64,000 nt of DNA from a bacterium (GCA_025774805.1 JALGZR010000025.1:15213-79212); one strand, 5' to 3'. Positions 27,272-36,658 are shown, counted from the stretch's first letter. Translations and numbers: made by a program. The notes: generated by a model not told the origin, from the sequence alone.

Positions 27272-30200
27272 TAGCGGCAGCCGACGAATCGGACCGCGTT
27301 CAGGGACTCCCGCACGACGCTCGCCATCGCGTCCAGCGTGTAGTCGATGTCGTCGTCGGTGGTCGAGCTCCCCAGAGAGAAGCGCACGGCGCAGTGTGCC
27401 TGCTCCTCGCTGAGCCCCATCGCCAGGAGGGCGTGGGAGGGATCGGGGTTGCCCGCCTTGCACGCGGAGCCGGACGACAGGCAGACCCCGTGGCGATCGA
27501 GGAAGAGCACCATCGACTCGCCGCGGATGGCGGGCAGACTCACGTTGAGCGTGTTCGGCAGCCGTCGCTCGACCGGGCCGTTCCGCCGCGCGTCCGGAAG
27601 CAGTTCGAGGATGCCCGCCTCGAGACGGTCGCGCAGCGCGGCCAGCCGCGGGCCCTCCCCCGCCAGGAGCCGTTGCTCGGCCAGCTCGCAGGCGGCTCCG
27701 AAGCCCACGATGCCCGCGACGTTCTCCGTGCCGGCGCGCAGGCCGCCCTCCTGATCGCCGCCGTGCACCAACGGCGTGAGCTCGACCCCCTTTCGAACGT
27801 AGAGCGCGCCGACGCCTTTGGGGCCGCCCAGCTTGTGGGCGGAAACGGTGAGCAGGTCCACGTCGAGCGCGCCGACGTCGAGCGGGACCTTGCCGAGCGC
27901 CTGAACGGCGTCGCAGTGGAACCGCGCGCCGTGGTCCCGGACGAGGGCGGCGAGCTCTTCGATCGGCTGCAGCGCCCCGACCTCGTTGTTGGCGGCCATG
28001 ATGCTGACGAGGCGCGTGTCTACGCGCAGCACCGCCCGGAGATTCGCCGGCGAGACCAGGCCCTCGCCGTTCACCGGGAGCACCGTCAGGTCGAATCCTC
28101 TCCTCTCGAGCGCCCGGCACGTGGCGAGCACCGCGGGGTGCTCGACGGCCGAGCAGACGATGTGACCGCCGGGATCGGAGAGGCTGCCCTTGAGGGCCAG
28201 GTTGTTGGCCTCGGACCCGCTGCCCGTGAAGACCACACGTCGGGCGGTGCAGCCGAGCAGGTGCGCGACCTGCCGCCGGGCGGCCTCGACCGCGGCGCGC
28301 GCCCGACTCCCCGGCTCGTGAATGCTCGAAGGGTTGGCGCAGGCCCCCTCGAGCCAGGGACGCATGGCCTCGAAGACCGCCGGGTCGAGGGGCGCGGTCG
28401 CGTTGTTGTCGAGGTAGACCGCGCGCGAGACGACGGGGCCCGCGATCGCGTCCTCTGCCGCGGCGTCCCGAACGTCCGGCCGGTCCACGGCGTGTCCTTC
28501 GGCCCTCCGGACCTCGCACAACAGCGCCTTGTAGACCGGGAAGCCCGAGACCGGATCGAAACGGGCGGGATCGGTGAGAGTGTTCACGTTGCACTGCCGC
28601 CAGGTCTCGGGGCCGTTGGGACCCCCGCCGCCCATCTGCGGATCCACGCAACCGCGAACGATGTCATCGGTGAGTCGGGCGTGGTAGCGGACGCGCCCGC
28701 GCGCGGTCTCGACCCACACGGGATCGCCGTCCCCGATCCCCCGGGCCTCCGCATCGGCGACGTGCATGAGCACGGTGGGGCTCGGCTGGGACTCGCGCAG
28801 ACCCTCGACGTTGTGGTGCTGGGAACGGAAGTCGTACGCGGTGCGGGTGCCCGACGTGAGCACCAGGGGGTACCGATTGGCGAGACCCGGTCGCGCCAGA
28901 GGTCCCTCGCCCGGCTCCGTGTAGACGGGAAGCGCATCGTAGCCGTGCTCCGCGAGGGTGCTCGACGCGATCTCGAGCCGTCCGGAGGGCGTGTCGAAGC
29001 CGGGACGCCCGTCGGGCCGAAGCCGGCCCTTCTCCCATTTGCGGTACTCCATGGCGACCGCCGGGATCTGCACGGAACCGCCCGCCGCCCGAACCTGCTC
29101 CAGCGTGAACCCGCTGCCCTCGAGAGCGAAGCGCAGAATCTCCTCCTCGCTCTGCGGAAAGAGCTCACCGTATCCCAGCCTCCGGGCCAGCTCGCCCAGG
29201 ATGAGGAAATCGCCGCGCGCCTCGCCCTGAGGCTCGATCATGCGCTCGCGGATCTTGAACATCCCCCCGTAGCGCATGTAGGAGACGTTCTCGTAGTAGG
29301 TGGTCGCGGGGAGCACGATGTCGGCGTAGGCGGAGTCGGCGGTGTGGTAGCGATCGATACAGACGAGGAACTCCAGCGCTCCCAGCGTTCGTCGCCAGAG
29401 ACCGGGATCGGGCCACGCGGTGATGAGCGAGCCGCCGAGCACGAGGAGCGCGGTGATGGGGTAGGGGCGTCCCTCGAGCACCGCCTCGGGCAGCGCGATG
29501 GCGTGCGACTCGCCGCGGTACGCGCTGTACACGGGGAAGCGGTCGCGGCCCAGAGCCCGTGCCGGGTTCGGGTTCGCGATCAAGCCGGAGCGATTCTGCG
29601 GGAAGGCGTTTTCGCGCATCCGGATCACGAGCCCGCCCGGAACGTCGAGCTGACCGGCCAGGGCCCAGAGCACCAAGACCGCGCGGATGGCCTGGACACC
29701 GCTGTCCGAATACTCGAGGCCGCTGTACATGACGGGGCAGGCGCCCCGCGCGGTGGCGATGCGCCGCGCCCACTCCCGGATCCGCTCGGCCGGGACGCCC
29801 GTGATGCCCTCGGCCACCTCGGGTCGGTAGTGCTGCGTCAGTTGCGCGAGCTCGTCGAAGCCCACCGTCCACTCGCGGACGAAGGCCTCGTCGTAGAGCT
29901 CCTCCTCGATGAGGACGTCGATCATGGAGAGCGCCAGGGCGCCGTCGGTGCCCGGCCGAACTCCGAGCCATTCGGCCCCGGCCTGACGGGCCGTGCCGTT
30001 GCGGCGCGGGTCGATGGAGACGACCTCGGCGCCGCGGGCGCGAGCCTCGAGGATCTTGCGGTGCAGGAGCGGAGGAGAGTCGGTGGCGGGATTCGCGCCC
30101 CAGAGAACCACGAGCTCGGACTGCTCGATGTCCACGTCCATCGTGATGTAGAGCTCTCCGAGTGTGGTGTGCGGGGCGATCATGGCGAACGAGACGTAAC

Positions 30201-30651
30201 AGAGCGCCCCGACCCCCAGCGTGTTGGGTGACCCGAACGGGAAGAGGACGCTGGAAGCCGAGGAGACCGCGGTGTCCGCCGGCTGGAACAGGTCGCAGAG
30301 CGCCATGTCGAATGCGCCTCGTCCCGTGTAGATGGCCGTGGCCTCGGCCCCTCGCTCGGCCTTCGTGCGCTCGAGCTCGGCGACGATGATCTCGAACGCG
30401 TCGTCCCAGGAGATTGCCTCGAAATCGTGGGTTCCCTTGGATCCCCTGCGCCGCAGGGGCGTCTTCAGCCGATCGGGGTCGTGGACCACCCGGGGCGAGT
30501 GGCGACCGATCGTGCAGATCATGCCGAGGGGGTGGTCGGGCAGAGGCTCCACGCGGGCCATGCGGCCGTTCTCCGAGCCCACGCGGACCCAGCAGCCCGC
30601 CGGGCAGATCCCGCAGAGGCCTTCGCGCCACGACAGCTGGCCAACGGTCAC
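27271..30651 (-). CDS. metallopterin-dependent ergothioneine synthase (molybdopterin oxidoreductase-cysteine desulfurase fusion)
   Basis: 1126 residues from the GTG at 30651, which overlaps the egtD stop (GTGA); upstream in-frame codons lie inside egtD. The N-terminal 730 residues are a molybdopterin-bis-PGD (DMSO reductase/acetylene hydratase-like) domain with [4Fe-4S] ligands Cys13, Cys16, Cys20 and Cys46 (CGICPAGC, MICTIG). From about residue 742 a NifS-like desulfurase starts (VYLDNNATAPLDP), with the PLP Lys in SAHKLGGPKG and the catalytic Cys near 1060 in SSGSACKAGN. This two-module layout is that of the enzyme described from Caldithrix abyssi, which moves sulfur from cysteine to hercynine without oxygen. 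Coupling to egtD supports the same role here. Confidence 0.88.
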   Translation of the reverse strand: MTVGQLSWREGLCGICPAGCWVRVGSENGRMARVEPLPDHPLGMICTIGRHSPRVVHDPDRLKTPLRRRGSKGTHDFEAISWDDAFEIIVAELERTKAERGAEATAIYTGRGAFDMALCDLFQPADTAVSSASSVLFPFGSPNTLGVGALCYVSFAMIAPHTTLGELYITMDVDIEQSELVVLWGANPATDSPPLLHRKILEARARGAEVVSIDPRRNGTARQAGAEWLGVRPGTDGALALSMIDVLIEEELYDEAFVREWTVGFDELAQLTQHYRPEVAEGITGVPAERIREWARRIATARGACPVMYSGLEYSDSGVQAIRAVLVLWALAGQLDVPGGLVIRMRENAFPQNRSGLIANPNPARALGRDRFPVYSAYRGESHAIALPEAVLEGRPYPITALLVLGGSLITAWPDPGLWRRTLGALEFLVCIDRYHTADSAYADIVLPATTYYENVSYMRYGGMFKIRERMIEPQGEARGDFLILGELARRLGYGELFPQSEEEILRFALEGSGFTLEQVRAAGGSVQIPAVAMEYRKWEKGRLRPDGRPGFDTPSGRLEIASSTLAEHGYDALPVYTEPGEGPLARPGLANRYPLVLTSGTRTAYDFRSQHHNVEGLRESQPSPTVLMHVADAEARGIGDGDPVWVETARGRVRYHARLTDDIVRGCVDPQMGGGGPNGPETWRQCNVNTLTDPARFDPVSGFPVYKALLCEVRRAEGHAVDRPDVRDAAAEDAIAGPVVSRAVYLDNNATAPLDPAVFEAMRPWLEGACANPSSIHEPGSRARAAVEAARRQVAHLLGCTARRVVFTGSGSEANNLALKGSLSDPGGHIVCSAVEHPAVLATCRALERRGFDLTVLPVNGEGLVSPANLRAVLRVDTRLVSIMAANNEVGALQPIEELAALVRDHGARFHCDAVQALGKVPLDVGALDVDLLTVSAHKLGGPKGVGALYVRKGVELTPLVHGGDQEGGLRAGTENVAGIVGFGAACELAEQRLLAGEGPRLAALRDRLEAGILELLPDARRNGPVERRLPNTLNVSLPAIRGESMVLFLDRHGVCLSSGSACKAGNPDPSHALLAMGLSEEQAHCAVRFSLGSSTTDDDIDYTLDAMASVVRESLNAVRFVGCR

Positions 30652-31649
30652 CGGGCAATCTTCCAGAGAGCATCGCAGAACCAGCGTCGCTTGTCGTAGA
30701 AACGGCCCTCCTCGACGAAGTTCGCGTGGGCACAGAGGTCGTCGATATCGCTGTCGAAGTACTTGTAGCTGTACTCGGTGTGAAGGGCCTCCCACGCCTC
30801 GAAGTGGAATTCGTCGCGAAGCTGATCGATGCGCACCCTCTGGTCCCGAACACTCACCAGGTAGCTCTTCATGGCGCTGGTGTGGACGTCGTAGGCGGCG
30901 AAGTGGCGGAAGGAAGAGACGTCGAAGTGGCCGCCCAACTCCCGGTTGATCCGTTCGAGGAGATTCAAGTTGAAGCGCGCGGTCACGCCCTTCGGGTCGT
31001 TGTAGGCGCGCATCAGGATCTCGATGTCCTTCTTGAGATCGAAGCCCACGAGAACCCGGTCGCCGGGAGACAGGGCATTGTGAAGGCGCCGCAGAAACGC
31101 CCGCACTCTCGGGCGCGTGAAGTTGCCGATGTTCGAGCCGAGAAAGAGGACCAGCTTGTGTCGCCGGCTCTGCTCGCCGAGCCGACGAAGGCTGTCGAAG
31201 TACTCCCCGACGAGACCCGCGATGGTCAGGGTCTCGTAGCGGCGACCCATCGCTCTGACCAAGCGTTCCATGCTCTTCTCGGAGATGTCGATGGGCACAT
31301 AGCGGACGTCGTTGCCGGCGGCCACCAGAGGTTCGAGCAGGATCGCGGTCTTGTTTCCGTCGCCGGAGCCGAGATCCACCACGTCGACCGGGCCGCTGCG
31401 CACCGAGGCCAGCATGCGTTCACCGTGGCTCTCGAAGATCTGGCGCTCCGAGGCCGTCAGGTAGTACACATCCTGCTCGGTGATTTGCTCGAAGAGGCGG
31501 CTGCCGGTGTCGTCGTAAAACCACTGAGAGGCGATGTGCTTGGGTCGCTCCGACAGGCCGATCAGCACATCGTCGGCGAACGCCTGCAGTGACGCCGCCT
31601 CATCGGACCGTCCGTCGACCGAGAGAGCTCGGTAGCCTTGGTGGGACAC
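30648..31649 (-). CDS. egtD: L-histidine N-alpha-methyltransferase EgtD
   Basis: 333 residues, GTG start. The EgtD pattern is clear: QWFYDDTGSRLFEQIT near residue 43, YYLTASERQI, the SAM loop VDLGSGDGNKT, LFLGSNIGNF, and the histidine-binding Asn/Tyr region AYNDPKGVTARFN. It trimethylates histidine to hercynine with SAM. It is the first gene of a two-gene operon and overlaps the synthase by four bases. An extended -10 box ends only eight bases before the GTG, which suggests a leaderless transcript. No EgtB, EgtC, EgtE or EanB-like gene is seen nearby. Confidence 0.92.
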   Translation of the reverse strand: MSHQGYRALSVDGRSDEAASLQAFADDVLIGLSERPKHIASQWFYDDTGSRLFEQITEQDVYYLTASERQIFESHGERMLASVRSGPVDVVDLGSGDGNKTAILLEPLVAAGNDVRYVPIDISEKSMERLVRAMGRRYETLTIAGLVGEYFDSLRRLGEQSRRHKLVLFLGSNIGNFTRPRVRAFLRRLHNALSPGDRVLVGFDLKKDIEILMRAYNDPKGVTARFNLNLLERINRELGGHFDVSSFRHFAAYDVHTSAMKSYLVSVRDQRVRIDQLRDEFHFEAWEALHTEYSYKYFDSDIDDLCAHANFVEEGRFYDKRRWFCDALWKIAR

Positions 31650-31657
31650 GACGGGGC

Positions 31658-31666
31658 ATCATAGCA
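31658..31666 (-). promoter_or_regulatory. extended -10 promoter of egtD
   Basis: Minus-strand TGCTATGAT is a TGn-TATAAT-like box whose predicted start site falls at or next to the GTG codon (31649). No ribosome site is visible, consistent with leaderless translation. No -35 match is needed for an extended -10. Confidence 0.45.
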
Positions 31667-31728
31667 CCTTTGCGGGGGACCGAGACGTTCGATCCGCCGA
31701 GGGCCTCTCGATTCAGGGGACTCCGGGC

Positions 31729-31897
31729 TCACCTTGAAGCGGCCGCCGCCACGGTCGTCACCATGAAACGCGAGGCGGTGTCCCGATCGGCCCTCTTCCG
31801 AGCCGACCACCCCTTCCTCTTCCTGATCCGCGACCGGGAGACGGGCAGTCTCCTGTTCCTGGGGCGAGTGATGGATCCGGGGATCGGGGAGGCGTGA
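31729..31897 (+). pseudogene. serpin C-terminal fragment
   Basis: The translation from about 31729 (HLEAAAATVVTM ... FRADHPFLFLIRD ... SLLFLGRVMDPG) matches the reactive-centre-loop hinge (EAAAAT) and the last two strands of serpins, about 55 of the usual 370-400 residues. Nothing resembling the serpin body lies upstream; the frame there is unrelated and enters the egtD promoter. It is a remnant of a lost protease inhibitor, with a normal stop at 31897 and a hairpin just after. Confidence 0.75.
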
Positions 31898-31929
31898 GAG
31901 GAGGGGCATCGCCCGCGCGGCCGACGAAG

Positions 31930-31957
31930 ACGGGGCGGGAGCTCGGTCCCGCCCCGT
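31930..31957. terminator. hairpin terminator
   Basis: Perfect 11-bp stem (ACGGGGCGGGA with TCCCGCCCCGT) and a 6-base loop. It lies after the serpin remnant on the plus strand and 48 bp after the DUF2914 stop on the minus strand, so it can serve both directions. Confidence 0.7.
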
Positions 31958-32004
31958 TCTCGATCATCGGTCGATCTCTCGAGGTCTTCCCCTTGCGGCC
32001 GGGG

Positions 32005-32598
32005 TCAGCCGGAGGAGGCGGTCCCGGCCTTCGGCTCGGGCGCGGGAGCCTTCGTCCCTCCATCGAGGGCAAAGGCCGAGGTTCCGATCACGTCCCCCTC
32101 TTCCGTCACGATCTCGACGCGGCAGTCCCCGCTCCATCCGGGCCAGATCGTCTTTTGACTCCAGCACCTCCAACGGGGTCCCTTCACGGTGATCGGGATC
32201 TCGTTGACCAGGGTGTCCCCGACGTACCAGCGGTGAAAGATTTGGGTGGGGGTCCGGGCGTTCCGCACGTCCGTGAAGCAGAACAGCATACCGACGTCCG
32301 TCGTGAAGGAGGTCCCGCCCCCGACGGGCTGACGGTCCTCGACGTCCTTGCAGACGGCGACCGCGGCAAGCTCGAGCACGGGCGCGATCTCCGCCTTCCG
32401 GGCCGTGATCTCCTTGGCTTCCGCCGGCGACTCCACGCCCTCCACCTCTCGCACCGGCTCCGGAGCCGCCTTGCGGGCGGGGGTGGCCTTCGCGTCCTCT
32501 TCGGCGGCGGGTTGCGCGCTGTCGTCCGCGAGCACGGTGAAGACCGACCCGACGGCGACGATCAACGCGAGCAACAGAAACGGCTTCAGAGCTCTCAT
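32005..32598 (-). CDS. exported DUF2914 domain protein
   Basis: 197 residues. A signal peptide or anchor occupies residues 5-24 (LLLALIVAVGSVFTVLA), followed by an Ala/Glu/Pro linker to about 60. The DUF2914 domain follows (FTDVRNARTPTQIFHRWYVG, then GPRWRCWSQKTIWPGWSGDC and VEIVTEEGDVIG). The domain is widespread in FCB and delta-type bacteria and has no established activity. A ribosome site AAGGGA precedes the ATG. It is divergent from the M29 gene. Confidence 0.85.
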   Translation of the reverse strand: MRALKPFLLLALIVAVGSVFTVLADDSAQPAAEEDAKATPARKAAPEPVREVEGVESPAEAKEITARKAEIAPVLELAAVAVCKDVEDRQPVGGGTSFTTDVGMLFCFTDVRNARTPTQIFHRWYVGDTLVNEIPITVKGPRWRCWSQKTIWPGWSGDCRVEIVTEEGDVIGTSAFALDGGTKAPAPEPKAGTASSG

Positions 32599-32963
32599 GT
32601 TCCCTTCTCCCAGATTGGTGATCTTCCCGGCCTCACGACCCCTTCCGAGGAGATCCCCCGGGAAGGAGGCCGATCATACGACCCATCGGCGGCCAGGAAG
32701 GTCGAATCAAGGCAAAAGTCGGCCAAGGAAGGCCCGAATCCCCCGGACGATCGGCGAACGCCGTCGCCCGATCCGGGGGTGGGGGGGGTCCGCGCCCGAG
32801 AGACCCCGCCGGAGCGGTGACGGGCCGATCTCCCGTGTGGAACGCCCCCGCCCCGCCCTCTATACTCCCCGCGTCGTGTCACCGCGTTCAGGAGCCCCTC
32901 GGCCAGTCCGGGCACCACCGGAGCGGTCCGCCGAGGGCCGGACCGGGACGGGAGGGATCGACC
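32599..32963. other. 365-bp divergent intergenic region
   Basis: It holds the promoters of the DUF2914 gene and the M29 gene. On the plus strand TATACT (32861-32866) is a good -10 about 100 bp before the M29 start; the -35 match is poor. On the minus strand TATGAT (revcomp at 32673-32678) is a likely -10 for the DUF2914 gene. No coding frame in the region looks conserved. Confidence 0.4.
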
Positions 32964-34202
32964 GTGTCGGACTCGTTCGAAACGAAACTGGAGAAGTATG
33001 CCGATCTGGCGGTCCGCGTGGGAGTCGGTCTTCAGAGCGGCCAGCGGCTCATTGTCCGGGCTCCCGTCGAAACGGCCCCCTTCGCACGTCTCCTGGTCAA
33101 GAAGGCGTACCAGGCGGGGGCGCGTTTGGTCGAGGTGCTCTGGGTGGACGACGCGACCAACCTCGCTCGCTTCCAGCACGCCCCGGCGGACTCCTTCGAT
33201 GAGCTGCCCACGTCCTTGGCCGACGCCCTGTTGAGATGCGGAGAGCGAGGGGACGCCGTCATCACGGTCTATGCGACCGATCCGTCCCTCCTGAAGGATC
33301 AGGACCCCGAGCTCGTCGCGAAGACTCAGAAGGACTTGCAGGCCTATCTTCTGCCCTTCTCGAAGCGGATCGTCAGCAAGAAGCTCAACTGGTGCGTGGT
33401 CTCCGCTCCGATCCCGAGCTGGGCCGCCCACGTCTTTCCCGATGCGGCTCCCGAAGAGGGGACCGATCGGCTCTGGGACCGGATCTTCCGGATCTGTCGC
33501 ATCGATCAGGCGGACCCGTTCCGGGCGTGGAAGGATCACATTGCCGGGCTGGCCCGCCGCCGGGAGTATCTCGATCAGAGGCAGTTCTCGGCCCTGCGGT
33601 TTCGGGGACCGGGAACGGATCTGACGGTCGGTCTTCCCGAACGTCACCTGTGGCTGGGGGGAGAGAGCAAGACCGCCGGGAAGAAGATCCCCTTCGTCGC
33701 GAACCTGCCGACGGAAGAGGTCTTCACGGCTCCTCACAGGGATCGCGTGGACGGAGTCGTACGATCCACGAAACCTCTCAGCTATGCGGGAGCGGTGATC
33801 GAAGGTTTCGAGTTCCGATTCGAGAACGGACGCGTCGTCCACGTCGAGGCGGAACGGAACGCCGCCGTTCTCCGGCAGCTGATCGACACCGATGACGGCG
33901 CGGCGCGCCTCGGCGAGGTCGCGCTCGTTCCTCACAGCTCCCCGATCTCCCAATCCGGCATTCTCTTCTACAACACGCTCCTCGACGAGAACGCCTCGTG
34001 CCATCTCGCCGTCGGGAAGTCGTACCGCGTCTGCATCGCGGGGGGAGGCGAGATGTCCGACCAGGACTACGCGCGCGCGGGAGGGAACGAGAGCTTGGTC
34101 CACGTCGACTTCATGATCGGATCGGGGGAAATGGACGTCGACGGCGCGGGCTCCGACGGATCGACGCAGGCCCTGATGCGGAGCGGCGAGTGGGTCGACT
34201 AG
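32964..34202 (+). CDS. M29-family aminopeptidase
   Basis: 412 residues from the GTG at 32964 (GGGAGGG upstream). M29 (thermophilic aminopeptidase T/AmpS) features are present: KYADLAVRVGVGLQSGQRL at the start, ETAPFARLLVKKAYQAGA, the Glu-metal region NLPTEEVFTAPHRDRVDG, then GNAS-like ENASCHLAVGKSY and the final VHVDFMIGS with HVD metal ligands. It removes N-terminal residues with loose specificity, in the cytosol. Start choice discards a 49-residue upstream extension that is non-conserved. A PHP phosphatase gene follows 14 bp later on the same strand. Confidence 0.9.
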   Translation: MSDSFETKLEKYADLAVRVGVGLQSGQRLIVRAPVETAPFARLLVKKAYQAGARLVEVLWVDDATNLARFQHAPADSFDELPTSLADALLRCGERGDAVITVYATDPSLLKDQDPELVAKTQKDLQAYLLPFSKRIVSKKLNWCVVSAPIPSWAAHVFPDAAPEEGTDRLWDRIFRICRIDQADPFRAWKDHIAGLARRREYLDQRQFSALRFRGPGTDLTVGLPERHLWLGGESKTAGKKIPFVANLPTEEVFTAPHRDRVDGVVRSTKPLSYAGAVIEGFEFRFENGRVVHVEAERNAAVLRQLIDTDDGAARLGEVALVPHSSPISQSGILFYNTLLDENASCHLAVGKSYRVCIAGGGEMSDQDYARAGGNESLVHVDFMIGSGEMDVDGAGSDGSTQALMRSGEWVD

Positions 34203-34216
34203 GTTCCGCCGCCACG

Positions 34217-35011
34217 ATGAGCGTGGCCACCTACCACAACCACACGAGCTGGAGCGACGGATCGGTGTCCGTCGCGGAGCTCGTGGAGCGCGCGGGCCGT
34301 CTCGGTGTCGACGAGCTGGGGATCTCAGATCACTACGTGCTGCACCCGTCCGGGCGGACGCCGCCCTGGGGAATGCCCGTGGATCGTCTCGCCGACTACG
34401 TCGAGGACGTGCGCACTCACGCGGGCGGGACGTCGCCGGTCGTCCGCCTCGGGCTCGAGGTCGATTGGTTTCCGGGCCAGGAGGAGGCAATTCGCGACGG
34501 CCTGGACGGTTTTCCATTCGACTTCGTCATCGGGTCGGTGCACGAAGTGGACGGGTTCCGGGTCGACGCGTCGGCACTCGACTGGGACGAGCTTCGACCT
34601 GAAGAGCGGAACGAGCGGTTTCGGCTCTATTGGGTGAAGGTCCGCGCGATGGCGGAGAGTCGTCTCTTCGACATCGTCGGTCATGCCGATCTGCCGAAGA
34701 AGTTCGGCCATCATCCCACGACCGATCTCGGCGCGGTCATCGACGAGGCGCTGGACGCGGTCGGCCGGGCGGGAATGATCGTCGAGCTGAACACGGCCGG
34801 ATGGCACAAGCCGTGCGCGGACGGCTACCCGGCGCTCGAGCTCCTGAGGGAATGTCATCGACGGAAGATCGGCGTGACCCTCGCGGCGGACGCCCACGAT
34901 CCCGCTCACCTTCTGCGCGATTTCCCCCGAGGCATCGAGCGGATTCGCCGGGCCGGCTACTCACGGATCGCGCGATTCCGTTGCCGAGAGATCGTTTACG
35001 AGAGCTTCTGA
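34217..35011 (+). CDS. PHP-domain phosphatase, histidinol-phosphatase-like
   Basis: 264 residues. The PHP metal motifs are present: YHNHTSWSDGS (His7, His9), GISDHYVLH, GLEVDWFP, FVIGSVHEVDG, DIVGHADLPKK and AADAHDP. Length and order fit HisK/HisJ-type histidinol phosphatases, which remove phosphate from L-histidinol phosphate, but PHP phosphoesterases with other substrates look similar. No his genes are adjacent. It probably shares a transcript with the M29 gene. Confidence 0.82.
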   Translation: MSVATYHNHTSWSDGSVSVAELVERAGRLGVDELGISDHYVLHPSGRTPPWGMPVDRLADYVEDVRTHAGGTSPVVRLGLEVDWFPGQEEAIRDGLDGFPFDFVIGSVHEVDGFRVDASALDWDELRPEERNERFRLYWVKVRAMAESRLFDIVGHADLPKKFGHHPTTDLGAVIDEALDAVGRAGMIVELNTAGWHKPCADGYPALELLRECHRRKIGVTLAADAHDPAHLLRDFPRGIERIRRAGYSRIARFRCREIVYESF

Positions 35012-35149
35012 CCCGGGCGGCGGACCGCCCACGGGCGGCCGTCTTCGGGGCCTGGGAGGTCGGCTCTCATTGTGGTATTCTGAGGAAGAACGGTCGAGGT
35101 TCATTCCCCTCCCTCCGAACCTGCCTCACTCACATCCCGGAGTCGCATC

Positions 35150-36601
35150 ATGAGGTGGATAGGTCTCGTCGTGGGGGTGCTCACGGGGCTCTGGCCGCGG
35201 GGCGGCACCGCGGATCCGGCTCTTCGCGCCGATCCCGACACCATACCGCCCACGATCGCTTCGGCTCGCGTCGTCTACGATCCGGCGAATCCCGAGGAGA
35301 CCGCCCTCCTGGAATTCGTCTACAGCGAGCCCGTCGACTGGTTCGCGGCGGTCCACTTCACCAGCTACATCGACGTGAACACGGGTCAAAACCCGATTCA
35401 GGGTTTCTGGTATCCGCCGAACCGCACGGAGATCCGGTTCCCGAGCGGGTTCTACGGCTTCGGAACCTGCGAGCAGGTCAAGGTGATCAACGTTCAGGAC
35501 CTCGCGGGAAACGTGATCGTCGACGACGGTGTCGGAAACGTCTTCACGTTTCACCTCGAGCAGCTGCTCGTGAAGGGACGGATGAGCGAGCGCATGAAGA
35601 GCCACGACACCCCTCCTCACACCTTTGCGCTCGAGGGGAGCATGGAGCCGCTCACGTGGTCCCCCCTCTGCGACGTCCAGCTCGAGGACGCGGACGGGGA
35701 CTCGACCTGGGCCCAGAAGGTCTTCTTCTGCGTGCCCTGCACGAGTGCGACCGGCGGCCCCGAGACCGCGGACGTCGAGTTCCGGTTCTCCCACCAGTGC
35801 AGCGATCTCGAGACGCTGCCCGGGAATCGCATGGTTACGCTCGATTCCGCGGCTCATCCCGATGGCCGGGACACGCTCGATCTCTGGTGGGAGGACGCGG
35901 CGCCGGTGAACCATACGAGCCACGACATCGACGTGATCTTCCGGGTCCAGGCCGCACCGATGGACCCCCCCTTCGGCCCGGGCGACTCGCTCGGCCTCGG
36001 CGGCAGCGAGCTTCCGCTGGCCTGGGACGTGCCGCCCGGGACACGCCTTCTGGATGACGGGGTCCCGCCGGACGGGATCGCGGGCGACGGTATCTACGCG
36101 ACCCGGTTGACGTTTCCGACCGGCACGTTCCGCAATCTGCAGTTCCGCTTCTTCCGGCGAGCGGCGGCGGAAACGGCATTCGCGCCCGAGTGTCCGGGAG
36201 ATCCCAACCGATCGGCCTTCCTCGACGACTCCCTCTACTCGACGTCGGTTCCGCTCGAGCTGGACCTCCTCTTCGACGACTGCCCCTCCGCGACGGGTGC
36301 GGGCGAGCTTCCGCAAGGCGCGACGCGATCCCTGCTCGGCTCCATCTTCCCGAACCCGGCCCGGTCGGAGGCGACGGTTCCCTTCGCCGTTCCCTCTCGA
36401 ACCCGCATCTCCCTCGAAGTGGTCGATGTGCGGGGCCGCCTCGTGCGCCGTCTCCTGAGCGAGGATCGGCCTGCGGGGAGCCATCGAGTGACCTGGGACG
36501 GCCGCACGGAGCGCGGACGAAACGCGCCCTCCGGGGTCTACTTCGTGAGGCTCGTCGCCGGAGACCGGGCGGAGAGCCGCCGGTTCGTGCTCACCCGCTG
36601 A
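35150..36601 (+). CDS. secreted protein of unknown function with FlgD-type C-terminal domain
   Basis: 483 residues. A short signal peptide (MRWIGLVVGVLTGLWPRG) is followed by a region resembling bacterial Ig-like or 'Big' domains (PPTIASARVVYDPANPEETA), a beta-rich middle part with several Cys (CVPCTSATG, SHQCSDLE), and the FlgD Ig-like domain at the end (IFPNPARSEATVPF ... SGVYFVRLVAG). The FlgD tail is shared with the subtilase and both C25 peptidases here. The body is not recognised. It is convergent with the C25 gene at 36659, with 57 bp between the stops. Confidence 0.75.
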   Translation: MRWIGLVVGVLTGLWPRGGTADPALRADPDTIPPTIASARVVYDPANPEETALLEFVYSEPVDWFAAVHFTSYIDVNTGQNPIQGFWYPPNRTEIRFPSGFYGFGTCEQVKVINVQDLAGNVIVDDGVGNVFTFHLEQLLVKGRMSERMKSHDTPPHTFALEGSMEPLTWSPLCDVQLEDADGDSTWAQKVFFCVPCTSATGGPETADVEFRFSHQCSDLETLPGNRMVTLDSAAHPDGRDTLDLWWEDAAPVNHTSHDIDVIFRVQAAPMDPPFGPGDSLGLGGSELPLAWDVPPGTRLLDDGVPPDGIAGDGIYATRLTFPTGTFRNLQFRFFRRAAAETAFAPECPGDPNRSAFLDDSLYSTSVPLELDLLFDDCPSATGAGELPQGATRSLLGSIFPNPARSEATVPFAVPSRTRISLEVVDVRGRLVRRLLSEDRPAGSHRVTWDGRTERGRNAPSGVYFVRLVAGDRAESRRFVLTR

Positions 36602-36658
36602 AACAGCGACGGGCCTCGATCGGGAGAGGACCCCGGACCGGAGTCCCCGGCCCGACGC

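Noticed and set aside
27394-30231. 945-residue open frame on the plus strand opposite the ergothioneine synthase
   Set aside because: Shadow of the real gene, no motifs and low-complexity composition.
30652-30795. N-terminal extension of the ergothioneine synthase to 30795
   Set aside because: It lies in egtD coding sequence and the translated extension is non-conserved; the GTGA overlap start is typical.
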